Of a stretch of 64,000 nucleotides of DNA, positions 24,069 to 32,792 are shown in pieces. Below the pieces are notes generated by a model. It had not been told where the DNA came from and searched no databases. It was given only the letters and a program-made list of their open reading frames with translations. Positions within the stretch are counted from its first letter, which is position 1, and each line of letters starts with the position of its first letter. The stretch comes from RPQJ01 sp963731105. GTDB taxonomy: Bacteria > Pseudomonadota > Gammaproteobacteria > Steroidobacterales > Steroidobacteraceae. The position numbers were made by a program, and so were the translations under genes. Location of the stretch: assembly GCA_963731105.1 (NCBI GenBank), contig CAVSUM010000022.1, positions 1 through 64,000 of the forward strand, read 5' to 3'.

Positions 24069-25004
24069 GTGCAGATCACTACCCTGATCGACAATCGCCC
24101 GAGCCCCGACGACCCTGAGCTCACCGCCGAATGGGGCCTGTCATTGTGCGTCGAGCTGAGCGGCCGCCACATTCTGATCGACTTCGGCGCCTCGGACGCC
24201 TTCGCCCGCAATGCCGAGCGCCTGTCGATCGACATTGCTGCCATCGACGTGGCGATCCTGTCCCACCACCACTATGACCACGGCGGCGGACTGCGCCGCT
24301 TCCTCGAACTGAACCACCATGCGCCGATCTACCTCGGCGCCGCCCCGTACGGCGACCCAACCGTAAAGCTGCTCGGCTTCGTCCGGAAATACATCGGACT
24401 CGACCAGGCACTGCTCGAACAGCACGCGCATCGCTTCCGCTTCGTGCACGAACGCACCGAAGTGCTCCCGGGTGTGTTCGTGCTGCCACACATCAGCGGC
24501 CGGCACGCGCGGCCCGCCGGCAACAAGCACCTGCATCTGAAGCGGGACTCCGCCTTGGTTCCTGACGACTTTCGTCACGAAGTCGTCGTCGCGATCCGTG
24601 AGCACGACGCACTGGTCGTTCTGACGGCCTGCTCGCACAACGGATTGTTGAACATGGTCGAGACCGCGTCAGCGGAATTCCCCAGCGTCCCCGTCAAAGC
24701 CGTGGTCGGCGGCTTTCACCTCGCGAAACTTCCGCCGTTCCGTGGCATGTCCGAAAGTGAGCGCGCGGTCGCTGACATCGGTCGGTCCGTGCTCGCCGCC
24801 GGCATCGAGACGACCTGGACCGGCCACTGCACCGGCAGGGCCGCGTTCGACGTGCTGCGCCGCGCCATGGGCGATCGCGTGCAGGAGATCCACACCGGCA
24901 GCCGGATTCAACTCCAGGCCGCCGCGCCTCACACCGCCGTGAGTCCCCCATCGACGACGAGCTCGGCGCCGGTCACGAACGAACTGTCGTCCGACGCGAG
25001 ATAG
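24069..25004 (+). CDS. Metallo-beta-lactamase fold hydrolase (COG1237-like)
   Basis: 311 aa. ILSHHHYDHGGGL is the HxHxDH metal site; HILIDFG, GVFVLPHIS, VLTACSHNG and TWTGHCTG carry the remaining ligands. The pattern fits the group annotated as dihydropterin-aminobenzene phosphate synthase-like. The last ~25 residues overlap the 3' end of the convergent SDR gene by 76 bases and look non-conserved; a one-base shift would stop the protein just after RIQLQA, so the tail may be another sequence error. Confidence 0.85.
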   Translation: MQITTLIDNRPSPDDPELTAEWGLSLCVELSGRHILIDFGASDAFARNAERLSIDIAAIDVAILSHHHYDHGGGLRRFLELNHHAPIYLGAAPYGDPTVKLLGFVRKYIGLDQALLEQHAHRFRFVHERTEVLPGVFVLPHISGRHARPAGNKHLHLKRDSALVPDDFRHEVVVAIREHDALVVLTACSHNGLLNMVETASAEFPSVPVKAVVGGFHLAKLPPFRGMSESERAVADIGRSVLAAGIETTWTGHCTGRAAFDVLRRAMGDRVQEIHTGSRIQLQAAAPHTAVSPPSTTSSAPVTNELSSDAR

Positions 25005-25732
25005 CGAATGGCCTTGGCGACGTCGTCCACCTCGCCCAACCGGCCGATCGGATGCATCGCCAGCACATTCCTCAGCGTTTCCTGGTCGTTGCTGCCAAAG
25101 CCGACAGCGGTCCACTTCGGCAGCTCCGCATCCACCATCGGCGTGTTGATGACACCGGGATGCACCGAGTTCACGCGCACGCCGTTGCCGAGCAGGCCGC
25201 ACTCGTGCGCCACCGACTTCGTGAACAGCCGCACCCCGCCTTTCGTCATGTTGTAGGCGGACATGAACGCGGTGCCAACCAGGCCTGCGACCGACGACAC
25301 ATTGATGATCGATCCGCCCTTGGGTCGCGTGGTCGAGCCCTCGGTCATCGCCCGGACGCCGTACTGGGTGCCGAGAAACACACCGTCGAGATTGACACGA
25401 CAGACGCTGTGCCAGTCCTCGAGCGTCAGATCCGCCAGCGCCTTGACCATTTCAATGCCGGCATTGTTCACCAGCACGTCGAGCCCGCCGAACTTCGCGC
25501 AGACATCGTCCATGACCATCTTCCAGTCCTCCTCTTGTGTGACGTCCAGATGCCGGAAGTGCGCCTGGTGCCCTGCGGCCCGAATGCGCTCGACGACTGC
25601 CATGCACGGTGCATCCGTGCGACCCGTGACGACCACGATCGCACCGGCTTCCGCCAGCACTTCGGCCGTGCGTGCACCAATCCCCTGCCCGGCCCCGCTG
25701 ACCAGAGCGACCTTGCCTTTGAGATCACGCAT
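24929..25732 (-). CDS. Short-chain dehydrogenase (3-hydroxy/cyclohexanol dehydrogenase type)
   Basis: 267 aa. Start ATG 25732 with GGAGGGAG upstream. Classical SDR: SGAGQGIGART for NAD binding, DVLVNNAGIE, Ser in NVSSVAGL, YNMTK as YxxxK, and the C-terminal SSFVTGAELVVDGG. The HPGVINTPMVDAE loop suggests NAD-linked oxidation of an alcohol or hydroxysteroid. Substrate not deducible from context. Confidence 0.9.
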   Translation of the reverse strand: MRDLKGKVALVSGAGQGIGARTAEVLAEAGAIVVVTGRTDAPCMAVVERIRAAGHQAHFRHLDVTQEEDWKMVMDDVCAKFGGLDVLVNNAGIEMVKALADLTLEDWHSVCRVNLDGVFLGTQYGVRAMTEGSTTRPKGGSIINVSSVAGLVGTAFMSAYNMTKGGVRLFTKSVAHECGLLGNGVRVNSVHPGVINTPMVDAELPKWTAVGFGSNDQETLRNVLAMHPIGRLGEVDDVAKAIRYLASDDSSFVTGAELVVDGGLTAV

Positions 25733-26021
25733 TTGAAGTCTCCCTCCTGATTCACGTCTCGTATTGCTCGTCGGCTGCATCCCCGCCGGCTTCACCGCTG
25801 GCCGGGCCGCCGCATCCGGCGATAGTACGACCTGCCGCAGGCGTTCTGGTTGTACCAGTTACCGAGGTGAGCCGCCGTCGGGCGGGGAATCCAGAACCGA
25901 TCCGTGGGCGGCGCTGGCTGCGTCATCAGGATGGCTCCTCCGCCGGAACTGGACGATTAGGCTACGATGCGCCGCAGGCCCGACTCATCCGCGCATCCCG
26001 AACTCGTCGGAGGCACCCACC

Positions 26022-26465
26022 ATGACCACGAATCCCGCCCTCACTCGCACATCGATCCGCGTGCTTTCGCTCGCCGCACTGATGGCGTGTGCCGTCCCAA
26101 TCGCCGTCGCCACCGACTGGCCGACCTTCAAGCCCGGTCAATGGACATTCGATCGCACCATGACCGGCACAGGCGCGGCCCCGCAGAAGGTCTCCACCTC
26201 CGAGTGCACCGATCCGACCGCGGACCAGAAGGCGCAGCAGGCCATGCTCGCCAAGGCCGGTTGCCAGTTCACGCCGCTGACGCAGAGCGGCAAGACCTAC
26301 CGTTACTCCGCCACCTGCAAGATGGCCGGCATGACCACGACCTCGAATTCCGTTCTCGAGGTCGAGAGCGCCGAGGCCTACACCATCACCGTCGACTCGA
26401 TCGTGAACGGCGAAAAGAGCCACGAGGTCCTGCGCGCCCGCCGCAAGGGTGACTGCGCGAAATAG
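26022..26465 (+). CDS. DUF3617 family secreted protein
   Basis: 147 aa. Start ATG 26022 with GGAGG upstream; frame is open further upstream without similarity. Signal peptide (LAALMACAVPIAVA), then FKPGQWTFDRTMTG..APQKVSTSECTDP and YRYSATCKMAGMTTTSNSVLEV, matching the DUF3617 pattern of paired cysteines and a beta-barrel-like repeat. Periplasmic; no function known for the family. Confidence 0.82.
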   Translation: MTTNPALTRTSIRVLSLAALMACAVPIAVATDWPTFKPGQWTFDRTMTGTGAAPQKVSTSECTDPTADQKAQQAMLAKAGCQFTPLTQSGKTYRYSATCKMAGMTTTSNSVLEVESAEAYTITVDSIVNGEKSHEVLRARRKGDCAK

Positions 26466-26500
26466 TCATCCCCTCGCAACCGGCGGCCGTCGATCCATCC

Positions 26501-26943
26501 CTACTGCGCGGCGACCGCTACCGTCCTGGTCGGCCCCACACCGCTCTCCTGATACACGGCCTCTCCGTCGCGTGCCCACAGGTAATGGGGCTGGTTCGCC
26601 GGCGCGACATAGACTCCGCCGGCAGGTACCGCGACCATCGCGGACTCATCCACCGCCCCCCGAACCCGACGTACAAGGTGCCACTCAGCACGGTTGAGTA
26701 TCGGGTGTCCGGATGCGTGTGCGGCGCAATCCTCGTCCCCTGAACCAGCCTGACCCGCAGCGCGTAGAGCCCCGACTCCTGTTCGGCACCGACCACCCAG
26801 GCTGCCTTAAGCCCCGAAATGCCGGGCGGGCTGAACCACTCGAACGATTCCGGCAGCCTCGGCTCGGGCACGGGCGCCTCTGCGCTCGCGAGGACCGCCA
26901 CACCGAACACCCCGAGCAGCACGAACACAGCCTTCGGACTCAT
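26501..26943 (-). CDS. Secreted cupin-domain protein, one frameshift
   Basis: Start ATG 26943 (MSPKAVFVLLGVFG), signal peptide cut near ASAEA. The cupin core IAPHTHPDTRYSTVLSGTLYVGFGG ends in a run of six C on the plus strand (26656-26661). Adding one base restores AVDESAMVAVPAGGVYVAPA...QPHYLWAR and a stop at 26501, giving the second cupin motif; without it the protein ends in nonsense. Corrected length about 147 aa. Metal site: the His pair in HTHP and His in QPHY. Function unknown. Confidence 0.75.
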
Positions 26944-26991
26944 CACGCCCCCTAGTCTCGTCAATCATGCTGTGACGTCCGGTCGCAGCCG

Positions 26992-27972
26992 TTACGTCAG
27001 GATCTCGAACGCAGCGCGGTGCCGTGTCGTCAGTATCACGGGTGCTTCACCTGAACGCTCGAGCGTCACCTCGCACGCCGCAAGCTTGCTGTTGAGGCAG
27101 GTATGCGTGCCGCCGGGCGGGTTGTAATACGTGAGCGACACGAAGTCCTCCGGCGCCGCATGTATGTGACCGTGGATGCGAACGCCCGCCCCCGCGCTGT
27201 CGAAGTGCCAGTCGTGGTCCTTCCATTCACCCTGCGCCCGGAACATCTGCCGCCAGGAATTGAGTCGATAGTCGTGTCCATCGAACCGCAGGCAGATGAT
27301 CGTCATTGGCGGCGTCCAGAACGGCCCCAGCTTGAGCCTCGCCGTCGCGCATTCGAGGAACGCCTCCGGTGCGTCGTCGAAACCGACGACCTGTCCCCAC
27401 GCATAGGTGTCCGTGTGCTTGCTGCCCCAGTTGTGGTTCTCACTGCCGGTCCAGCCGTCGATGGCGATGGCTTCTCCATCCACCTCGAGCATCCCGTCGA
27501 ACACCACCTGCGGACGTGTACAGAGCGCCTTTGCCTTCGGCAGTCGCGCTTCGTACGTCCGTTCGGGCAGGAAAAGCATGGGCGTCCCGCCGTCGCGATA
27601 CGTCAGCGCCCAGCGAATGTGCTGTGCACCGCCGGCACCGCCGCGAAGTGCCCCTGTCTCCAGTGTCGCACTACCGATTCGTACGTCCAGCCCGCGCGGC
27701 GCAAAGTGACATTCGCTGATCGGAATCTCCGATTTGGCGGCCCGGATCCGCTGCCGTTCGCCGTCAAAGTAGATTGCCCACAGCTCGCCGATGGCATCCT
27801 GTGGACGGTCACGCGGCACGAAGATCGTGTAGCGGATCCAGAACGCGAGGCTGCGCATTGGGTGGTTGGCGCGCAGGAACCAGCTCTCGTAGTGTCCGTG
27901 CGACTGGCCCTGCCGGTAGCGCGCACCTTGCCAGTGTGAAAGATCGTGCCGGCTGGCTTTAGCGGTCGTCAT
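26992..27972 (-). CDS. Lipocalin-like protein, CrtC/AttH-related
   Basis: 326 aa from ATG 27972. HYESWFLRANHP near the N-terminus and the central WTGSENHNWGSKHTDTYAWG block resemble proteins of the hydroxyneurosporene hydratase (CrtC)/AttH/tocopherol-cyclase-like double lipocalin group. No signal peptide or membrane helix. No carotenoid or tocopherol genes are nearby, so the substrate is open; a hydrophobic ligand is expected. Assignment rests on motif resemblance only. Confidence 0.6.
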   Translation of the reverse strand: MTTAKASRHDLSHWQGARYRQGQSHGHYESWFLRANHPMRSLAFWIRYTIFVPRDRPQDAIGELWAIYFDGERQRIRAAKSEIPISECHFAPRGLDVRIGSATLETGALRGGAGGAQHIRWALTYRDGGTPMLFLPERTYEARLPKAKALCTRPQVVFDGMLEVDGEAIAIDGWTGSENHNWGSKHTDTYAWGQVVGFDDAPEAFLECATARLKLGPFWTPPMTIICLRFDGHDYRLNSWRQMFRAQGEWKDHDWHFDSAGAGVRIHGHIHAAPEDFVSLTYYNPPGGTHTCLNSKLAACEVTLERSGEAPVILTTRHRAAFEILT

Positions 27973-28066
27973 GGTGCCCTTGGCCCGAGTCTATCCCGGA
28001 TCCAATCGGGCACGCCCTACGAACTAGCCAGGTGCTGGTCAGCAACCATATGTCTTGGAGTTCACC

Positions 28067-28624
28067 ATGAGACGCTTCTTGTCACTCGCGCCCGCCGCAA
28101 TGGCACTGGCCGGCCTGCTGTTGGCCGCACCCGCCGCCCTCGCGGCCGACTGTCCCGTGTTCCTGAACCACGACTTCAAGAAGCTGCGCTCGTCGCAAAG
28201 CATCAACCTGTGCAAAGAGTACGCCGGCAGGCCGCTGCTGGTCGTCAACACCGCCAGTCACTGCGGCTATACCCCGCAGTTCAAGGGCCTCGAAGCCTTG
28301 CAACAGAAGTACCAGGCGCGCGGGCTCGTCGTCGTCGGCTTCCCGTCCGACGACTTCAAGCAGGAGGCGAAGGACGAGGCGGAAACCGCCGACGTCTGCT
28401 ACGTCAACTACGGCGTCACCTTCACCATGTTGAGTCCGACACCCGTGACCGGCCGCGCCGCGAACCCTGTCTTCCAGGAACTCAACCGTCGTTCCGGTCC
28501 GCCCAGCTGGAACTTCAACAAGTACCTGGTCAGCGCCGACGGCAAGGTCGTTGAGCGCTTCGACAGCGCAGTGCGTCCCGACTCCGCTGAACTCCAGCAG
28601 GCAATAGAACGACTTCTGCGATGA
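28067..28624 (+). CDS. Glutathione peroxidase family protein, periplasmic
   Basis: 185 aa. Start ATG 28067 with GGAG six bases upstream. Signal peptide (MALAGLLLAAPAALAA). GPx motifs: VVNTASHCGYTPQFKGL with peroxidatic Cys in place of selenocysteine, GFPSDDFKQEA (Gln/Asp position altered from the usual FPCNQF), and WNFNKYLVSADG with the catalytic Trp and Asn. Probably a thioredoxin-type peroxidase exported to the periplasm. Confidence 0.9.
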   Translation: MRRFLSLAPAAMALAGLLLAAPAALAADCPVFLNHDFKKLRSSQSINLCKEYAGRPLLVVNTASHCGYTPQFKGLEALQQKYQARGLVVVGFPSDDFKQEAKDEAETADVCYVNYGVTFTMLSPTPVTGRAANPVFQELNRRSGPPSWNFNKYLVSADGKVVERFDSAVRPDSAELQQAIERLLR

Positions 28625-28632
28625 CTCGCCTG

Positions 28633-29250
28633 CTATGACCTCTCCAGACCTCCCGCACTGGCTGCGCGACGACCCAATCGCCAAGGACCTCCGCGTCCGC
28701 GGTGTGCCAGTGACCAAAGCTGCCTGGCTGGAAGGTGCCTACGGCTCAAGCAACGAAGTGGTCCTGGAGCAGGACAAGGAGACCCGCGACTGGGTTCGGC
28801 GACACTTCCCCAAGGATCCGCAGGAACCCGTGGGCTGAGCCTACGGCGCGCCACCGTGTCGCTGGCCTGCAGTTCCTTCGCCATCAGCGGCATCAGCGCC
28901 AGCAGTGCCTTGACCGGGCGAACCATGACCTTGAAGCGCACGATGCGGCCATCGTCATTCCAGTGGATCATGTCCACACCGTTGAGCTGCAGTCCTTCGA
29001 TCACCGTCTCGAATTCGAGCACGGCAGAGCGCTCGCCGCTCCACTCGCCCACGTAGCGAAAGCTGTCGCTGTTGAGCACCCGCAGCGCCGCTTCGAGATA
29101 GCGCTTCGTGACCGCCTTGCCGACCTGAGGGGTGTGCACCGCGGGAGACTGGAAGACCACCTCATCGGCGAGCAGCGCATCGAGTCCGGACGTATCTCGC
29201 GCCGCCACGATCTCGTGCCAGCGCGCCAGGGCATTCGGTACCGTCGTCAT
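28633..29250 (-). CDS. SnoaL/NTF2-like protein with doubtful C-terminal tail
   Basis: 205 aa from ATG 29250. Residues 1-130 form a SnoaL-like fold: LARWHEIVAARDTSGLDALLADEVVFQSPAVHTPQ, FRYVGEWSGERSAVLEFET, VDMIHWNDDGRIVRFKVMVRP. After LMPLMAKELQAS the remaining ~75 residues are Arg/Pro-rich and antisense to the small gene at 28635, so the true stop is probably lost by a one-base error near 28840-28860. Small ligand-binding or isomerase fold; function unknown. Confidence 0.7.
   Translation of the reverse strand: MTTVPNALARWHEIVAARDTSGLDALLADEVVFQSPAVHTPQVGKAVTKRYLEAALRVLNSDSFRYVGEWSGERSAVLEFETVIEGLQLNGVDMIHWNDDGRIVRFKVMVRPVKALLALMPLMAKELQASDTVARRRLSPRVPADPWGSVAEPSRGSPCPAPGPLRCLSRRHLPARQLWSLAHRGRGGPWRLGRRAASAGGLERS
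28635..28838 (+). CDS. Small hypothetical protein
   Basis: 67 aa, ten bases after the peroxidase stop, so possibly co-transcribed. Content: PHWLRDDPIAKDLRVRG, AAWLEGAYGSSNEVVLEQDKETRDWVRRHFP. Acidic, no membrane segment. It is completely antisense to the C-terminal tail of the NTF2-like gene on the other strand; only one of the two overlapping segments is likely to be real, and this one has the more protein-like sequence. Confidence 0.5.
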   Translation: MTSPDLPHWLRDDPIAKDLRVRGVPVTKAAWLEGAYGSSNEVVLEQDKETRDWVRRHFPKDPQEPVG

Positions 29251-29287
29251 GACACGATCTCTCCTCAGCGTGACCGTGAACCGATCG

Positions 29288-29566
29288 TCACCCCGATCGG
29301 CCAACCTGCAACCCGACCAGACCGCCGGACTCGTCGACCTCACCCGCAAGCTCGATCGGCTGGCAGCAGACCTGGCAATCCTCGACGTAGCTGAATGATC
29401 CTGCCGACACGTCTACCGTCGTGTCAAAGGCTTCCCCACAGTACGGGCACTGCACCGTCACGAACTCCGTGGGACGCGCATCGCCGCCCGCCCCCGGCTC
29501 GAACACCGGTTCGAGACCATACACGGCATCGATGGACTTCGGGTCGAGTGGATCACGGGATGCCAC
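29288..29566 (-). CDS. CPXCG-motif cysteine-rich protein
   Basis: 92 aa from GTG 29566, seven bases after the stop of the dienelactone hydrolase gene. VQCPYCGEAFDTTVDVSAG..SYVEDCQVCCQPIEL is the CPXCG family core with two Cys pairs, a small zinc ribbon. The N-terminal ~30 residues are variable. Family members are short and uncharacterised. Probably the last gene of a minus-strand operon with the hydrolase and the gene at 30483. Confidence 0.78.
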   Translation of the reverse strand: MASRDPLDPKSIDAVYGLEPVFEPGAGGDARPTEFVTVQCPYCGEAFDTTVDVSAGSFSYVEDCQVCCQPIELAGEVDESGGLVGLQVGRSG

Positions 29567-29573
29567 GGCATCC

Positions 29574-30458
29574 CTACCCGCGCAGTGTCCGGTTGAAGAA
29601 CTCCACTGTCCGGCGCCACGCGAGCTGCGCCGCCTCCGGGTCATACCGTGGTGTCGTGTCGTTGTGAAAGCCGTGTTGCGTGCCCGGGTAGACGTGTGCG
29701 GTGTGAGTCACCCCGGCGGCCTTCAAGGCCGCCTCGAACGCTGGCCAGCTCGCATTGACGCGCTCATCGATCTGCGCAAAGTGCAGCAGCAGCTCCGCCT
29801 TGATGGCACCAACGTTCTCGAGCGGCGGCGCGCTGCCGTAGAACGGCACGGCCGCGCGGAGCTCCGGCACGGCGACCGCCAGCCGGTTCGCGATCGCACC
29901 GCCATAGCAGAACCCCACCACGCCCAGCCGCTTGAGTACGCCCGGCTGGGCCCGCAGGTACTCGGTCGCCGCCACCATGTCCTCGAACGCCTTCGGCTGC
30001 TCCAGCTTCTGGAACAGCGCGCGGGCCTTGTCTTCATCGCCTGGATAGCCCCCGAGCGGGAACAGCGCATCCGGCGCCAGCGCCACGAAGTTCTCGAGCG
30101 CCACTCGCCGCGCCACGTCCTCGATGTGGGGGTTGAGCCCGCGGTTCTCGTGCACCACCAGCACCACCGGCAAGGGCCCGGTCGCCTTCGCCGGCCGTAC
30201 CAGGTAGCCGCGCGCCCAGCCGTGGCCTCGCGGCGAGTGGTATTCGACGTAGCGCGCCTCGAGCCGCGTATCGGTCGGTGCGATCTGCTGCGCCTCGGCG
30301 AACCTCGGGCTGAGCGCAGCCAGCACGCTCGCCGCGGTCATGGTGCCGAGCGCAAGCCGGCCGACCCGTGCGAGGAACGTGCGCCGGTCAATGTCACCGT
30401 GCACGTACTGGTCAAATACCAGCAGCACCTCGGGATCGAAGTCACCGGCACGCAGCAT
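29574..30458 (-). CDS. Dienelactone hydrolase family protein with Tat-like signal
   Basis: 294 aa. The N-terminus contains DRRTFLARVGRLALGTMTAASVLAALSP, a twin-arginine-like export signal preceded by ~25 residues, as in E. coli YghX relatives. The hydrolase core has VVLVVHENRGLNPHIED, GVVGFCYGGAIAN with nucleophile Cys, an Asp in FAQIDERVN and the His in YPGTQHGFHND. Exported alpha/beta hydrolase; the natural substrate is unknown. Confidence 0.9.
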   Translation of the reverse strand: MLRAGDFDPEVLLVFDQYVHGDIDRRTFLARVGRLALGTMTAASVLAALSPRFAEAQQIAPTDTRLEARYVEYHSPRGHGWARGYLVRPAKATGPLPVVLVVHENRGLNPHIEDVARRVALENFVALAPDALFPLGGYPGDEDKARALFQKLEQPKAFEDMVAATEYLRAQPGVLKRLGVVGFCYGGAIANRLAVAVPELRAAVPFYGSAPPLENVGAIKAELLLHFAQIDERVNASWPAFEAALKAAGVTHTAHVYPGTQHGFHNDTTPRYDPEAAQLAWRRTVEFFNRTLRG

Positions 30459-30482
30459 TGGCGATCGGTCCGGGATCGACGG

Positions 30483-31247
30483 CTACAGGTTCGCCGACCG
30501 CCACCACGCGCTGTGGTCACCGCGCAGGACGTCGTGCGACGGCATCGGATAGTGCGTCAATGCGGCACCGTTGCCGACGTAGAAGCCGCCCTTGACGGTC
30601 CGATAGGGGAACTCGGGCGAGTGCACCCGATGCACCAGCTTGCTCTGCTTGCCATCCGGACCCACCTGGAGCAATGCCTCCCGCAGGTGATGGATGTACG
30701 AGTACGGCAGATCGCCCACGGCCCCATTGACCGGATCGCTTGCGAGTGCGCCGAGCGCGAGTTCCACGAAGCACAAGCCCGGGAAGCGAATGAATTTCGC
30801 GGGCTGGCTGGTGATGCCTTCGTAGTACGCCTGCGGACCAAGCTTGCTCACGACCAGACTGTTGACCGGGGCCAGGTCGTGATACAGGTGCAGTCCGCGG
30901 TCCTCCGCAGGGAAAGAGGCTGCCCGGCTGAGACCGAGCGTGTGCCCGTACGCCGTGCTGAGGTTCAGCTTGCCAAGTGCGCTGACTGGAATGTGCTCCA
31001 GCACCCGGTACATGGATACGTATACAGAGTTCTTCGGGCTGCCGTCCGGATGCGGCACGCAACGCTCGAGCGCCTCATCGATGTTGAAGGCCGGATGACG
31101 GAACGTCGGATCGACCTCGAAGAAAATCGCCTGCCCTTTGGACTTGTAGCGATGACCGGTCGCGTAATACTGGCCGAACTGCTCCGGCGTCAGTTGCGAG
31201 GCGATCAGGGCCTCAGGCAGCAGCGAGAAGTACAAGTGAGTCTTCAT
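30483..31247 (-). CDS. Conserved hypothetical protein
   Basis: 254 aa from ATG 31247 (MKTHLYFSLLPEALI). No signal peptide, membrane helix or known motif. Notable stretches are FFEVDPTFRHPAFNIDEALERCVPHPDG, LHLYHDLAPVNSLVVSKLG and SYIHHLREALLQ. Length and composition are those of a globular enzyme. It lies 24 bases upstream of the dienelactone hydrolase gene on the same strand. Function not recognised. Confidence 0.65.
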   Translation of the reverse strand: MKTHLYFSLLPEALIASQLTPEQFGQYYATGHRYKSKGQAIFFEVDPTFRHPAFNIDEALERCVPHPDGSPKNSVYVSMYRVLEHIPVSALGKLNLSTAYGHTLGLSRAASFPAEDRGLHLYHDLAPVNSLVVSKLGPQAYYEGITSQPAKFIRFPGLCFVELALGALASDPVNGAVGDLPYSYIHHLREALLQVGPDGKQSKLVHRVHSPEFPYRTVKGGFYVGNGAALTHYPMPSHDVLRGDHSAWWRSANL

Positions 31248-31335
31248 GGATTAGTGTTCCGTTCCAGCAAAGTTGCATTTGGTCGCCCGGCAAGCTACTC
31301 GCTGGGCGCATAAACCACATCGCGGAGAATCCCTA

Positions 31336-31836
31336 TCAGAAAGCGTCCTGGTCGCTCAGCTGCTTCTCGATCCGATCCGCGCTGAACATCACGACCTCGA
31401 TCACTTCCCGCAGGGTGGCCGCATCGGCCGCGGCATCGACCTGCGCCGAGAACACGACGAGGTACTCGTCCTGGCTCTGGTTCACCTGCCATGCCCCGAG
31501 GATCATCCGCACGTTCTCCTTGAGCAGCATCCTCGCGAGGTCCTCCGGTACGTCACCCTTGCCGCGAGCCGCAACCGACCAGACGTCACGGATCTCGAGC
31601 CGGTCGATCCGCGCGGTTTCGGACGCGACCCACGCCCTCTGGCTCCGCGCCTGGTCAACGTCATACTCGAGGCGGAAATCGCCCTCGTCGAGCCTGTACG
31701 CCAGGCCCGCCGCCTTGAGTGCCGCGACCACGCGCGGATCCCCGCTCGCCGGTGTCGCGACATCCTCCGCGGACGCGGTGGCAACAGCCGCCATCATCAT
31801 TGCCCCGCCAATTGCGAACCAGGCATGTAATTCCAT
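31336..31836 (-). CDS. YbjN-like secreted protein
   Basis: 166 aa. Start ATG 31836 with GGAG five bases upstream; signal peptide (FAIGGAMMMAAVATASA). The mature region, LKAAGLAYRLDEGDFRLEYDVDQARSQRAWV...LARMLLKENVRMILGAWQV..EYLVVFSAQVD, has the alternating strand/helix pattern of YbjN/type III chaperone-like folds. Family assignment is tentative. Periplasmic, function unknown. Confidence 0.62.
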   Translation of the reverse strand: MELHAWFAIGGAMMMAAVATASAEDVATPASGDPRVVAALKAAGLAYRLDEGDFRLEYDVDQARSQRAWVASETARIDRLEIRDVWSVAARGKGDVPEDLARMLLKENVRMILGAWQVNQSQDEYLVVFSAQVDAAADAATLREVIEVVMFSADRIEKQLSDQDAF

Positions 31837-31911
31837 CGGAACTCCAGCACCGGCATGAGTCTGGGCAAGCATAACGGCTTGACGATCGCCATGCCTCGGG
31901 ACTGCGGGCCG

Positions 31912-32541
31912 TCACGCCGCCGTCGCATGCACCTCGACCGGATACCCCGCCGCCAGCACTTTTGTCGTGCACGCCGGTGTCAGCACGCTCACCGTCAATT
32001 TCTCTTCGACGGCCGTCGGATGCCCGTACCCGGTCGGCGACCACTTGTGGTACTGGCCCCGCCACTTCAGCCGTGCAATCCCGTCCTCCCCAGGCAACTG
32101 GACCATGACTCCATCGGGTAGCCCTCCTGCACGAGCCGTGAACCGCCGCTGCACGCCGTTGCGCTCGGTCCGGTCACGCTTCATCACAGGATCGATGTTC
32201 CGCACCAGCGCCACTTCCCCGGGCCGCCCCTCGACCCCGGCCGCCCACGCCCGCTCGAAGTCCACCAGCCGCTCCGCCCGGCAATCGCCACACGGGCGAT
32301 GGCCCGCAGCCAGCGCCGTAGCCTCGTCCAGGAAAAAGAGTTCCGTATAATTCTTCGGCGCCATGATCGTCCGGCGGATGCCGTCCCACTCCAATCGGCA
32401 GGTCACCCACGCTACGCGCGCTGAAGTCTTCACAATTCTTCGCTCGTCATCGTGCAGGCAGCCGCGATTTCCCATCAGCGTGCCGCGCGCCGCGACCGCC
32501 ACGATCTCGCCGAACGGTGTCACTCGATTCTGCAAAGCCAT
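31912..32541 (-). CDS. Conserved hypothetical protein with HRPCGDCR motif
   Basis: 209 aa from ATG 32541 (MALQNRVTPFGEIVAV); a longer frame to 32745 is non-conserved and overlaps the next gene. Conserved-looking blocks: GTLMGNRGCLHDDERRIV, ELFFLDEATALAAGHRPCGDCRAERL (a Cys/His cluster) and LKWRGQYHKWSPTGYG. No function known to me. It follows the TIGR02450-type gene by 20 bases and the glycosylase gene, so a DNA-repair link is possible. Confidence 0.68.
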   Translation of the reverse strand: MALQNRVTPFGEIVAVAARGTLMGNRGCLHDDERRIVKTSARVAWVTCRLEWDGIRRTIMAPKNYTELFFLDEATALAAGHRPCGDCRAERLVDFERAWAAGVEGRPGEVALVRNIDPVMKRDRTERNGVQRRFTARAGGLPDGVMVQLPGEDGIARLKWRGQYHKWSPTGYGHPTAVEEKLTVSVLTPACTTKVLAAGYPVEVHATAA

Positions 32542-32561
32542 CACCGCCTCCTGAGCTCGTC

Positions 32562-32792
32562 CTACACCCAACCCCGCCGCCACCGCGCGACGTCGGTGAG
32601 CTCCCGCCACCCGATGATCCGCGCGCGCTTCGAGTGCACAGCCTCGATCTCGACCGACACCACCGGCGACCCCGGCGGCTCCGGCTCGATGACCCTGGTG
32701 ACGATGAAGTGTTTTTCCTTGCTCCGTGGCTCGACTGCCGTCCACTTCGTGTGGAGCAGCTTCTTCGGGCTCAAATCATTCCTGGCTTGCAT
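32562..32792 (-). CDS. TIGR02450-type small tryptophan-rich protein
   Basis: 76 aa. LSPKKLLHTKWTAVEPRSKEKHFIVTRV...EAVHSKRARIIGWRELTDVARWRRGW matches the TIGR02450 pattern of a basic N-terminus and spaced Trp residues. The ATG (32792) lies inside the end of the glycosylase gene (17-base overlap), which implies translational coupling. Family function unknown. Confidence 0.82.
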   Translation of the reverse strand: MQARNDLSPKKLLHTKWTAVEPRSKEKHFIVTRVIEPEPPGSPVVSVEIEAVHSKRARIIGWRELTDVARWRRGWV

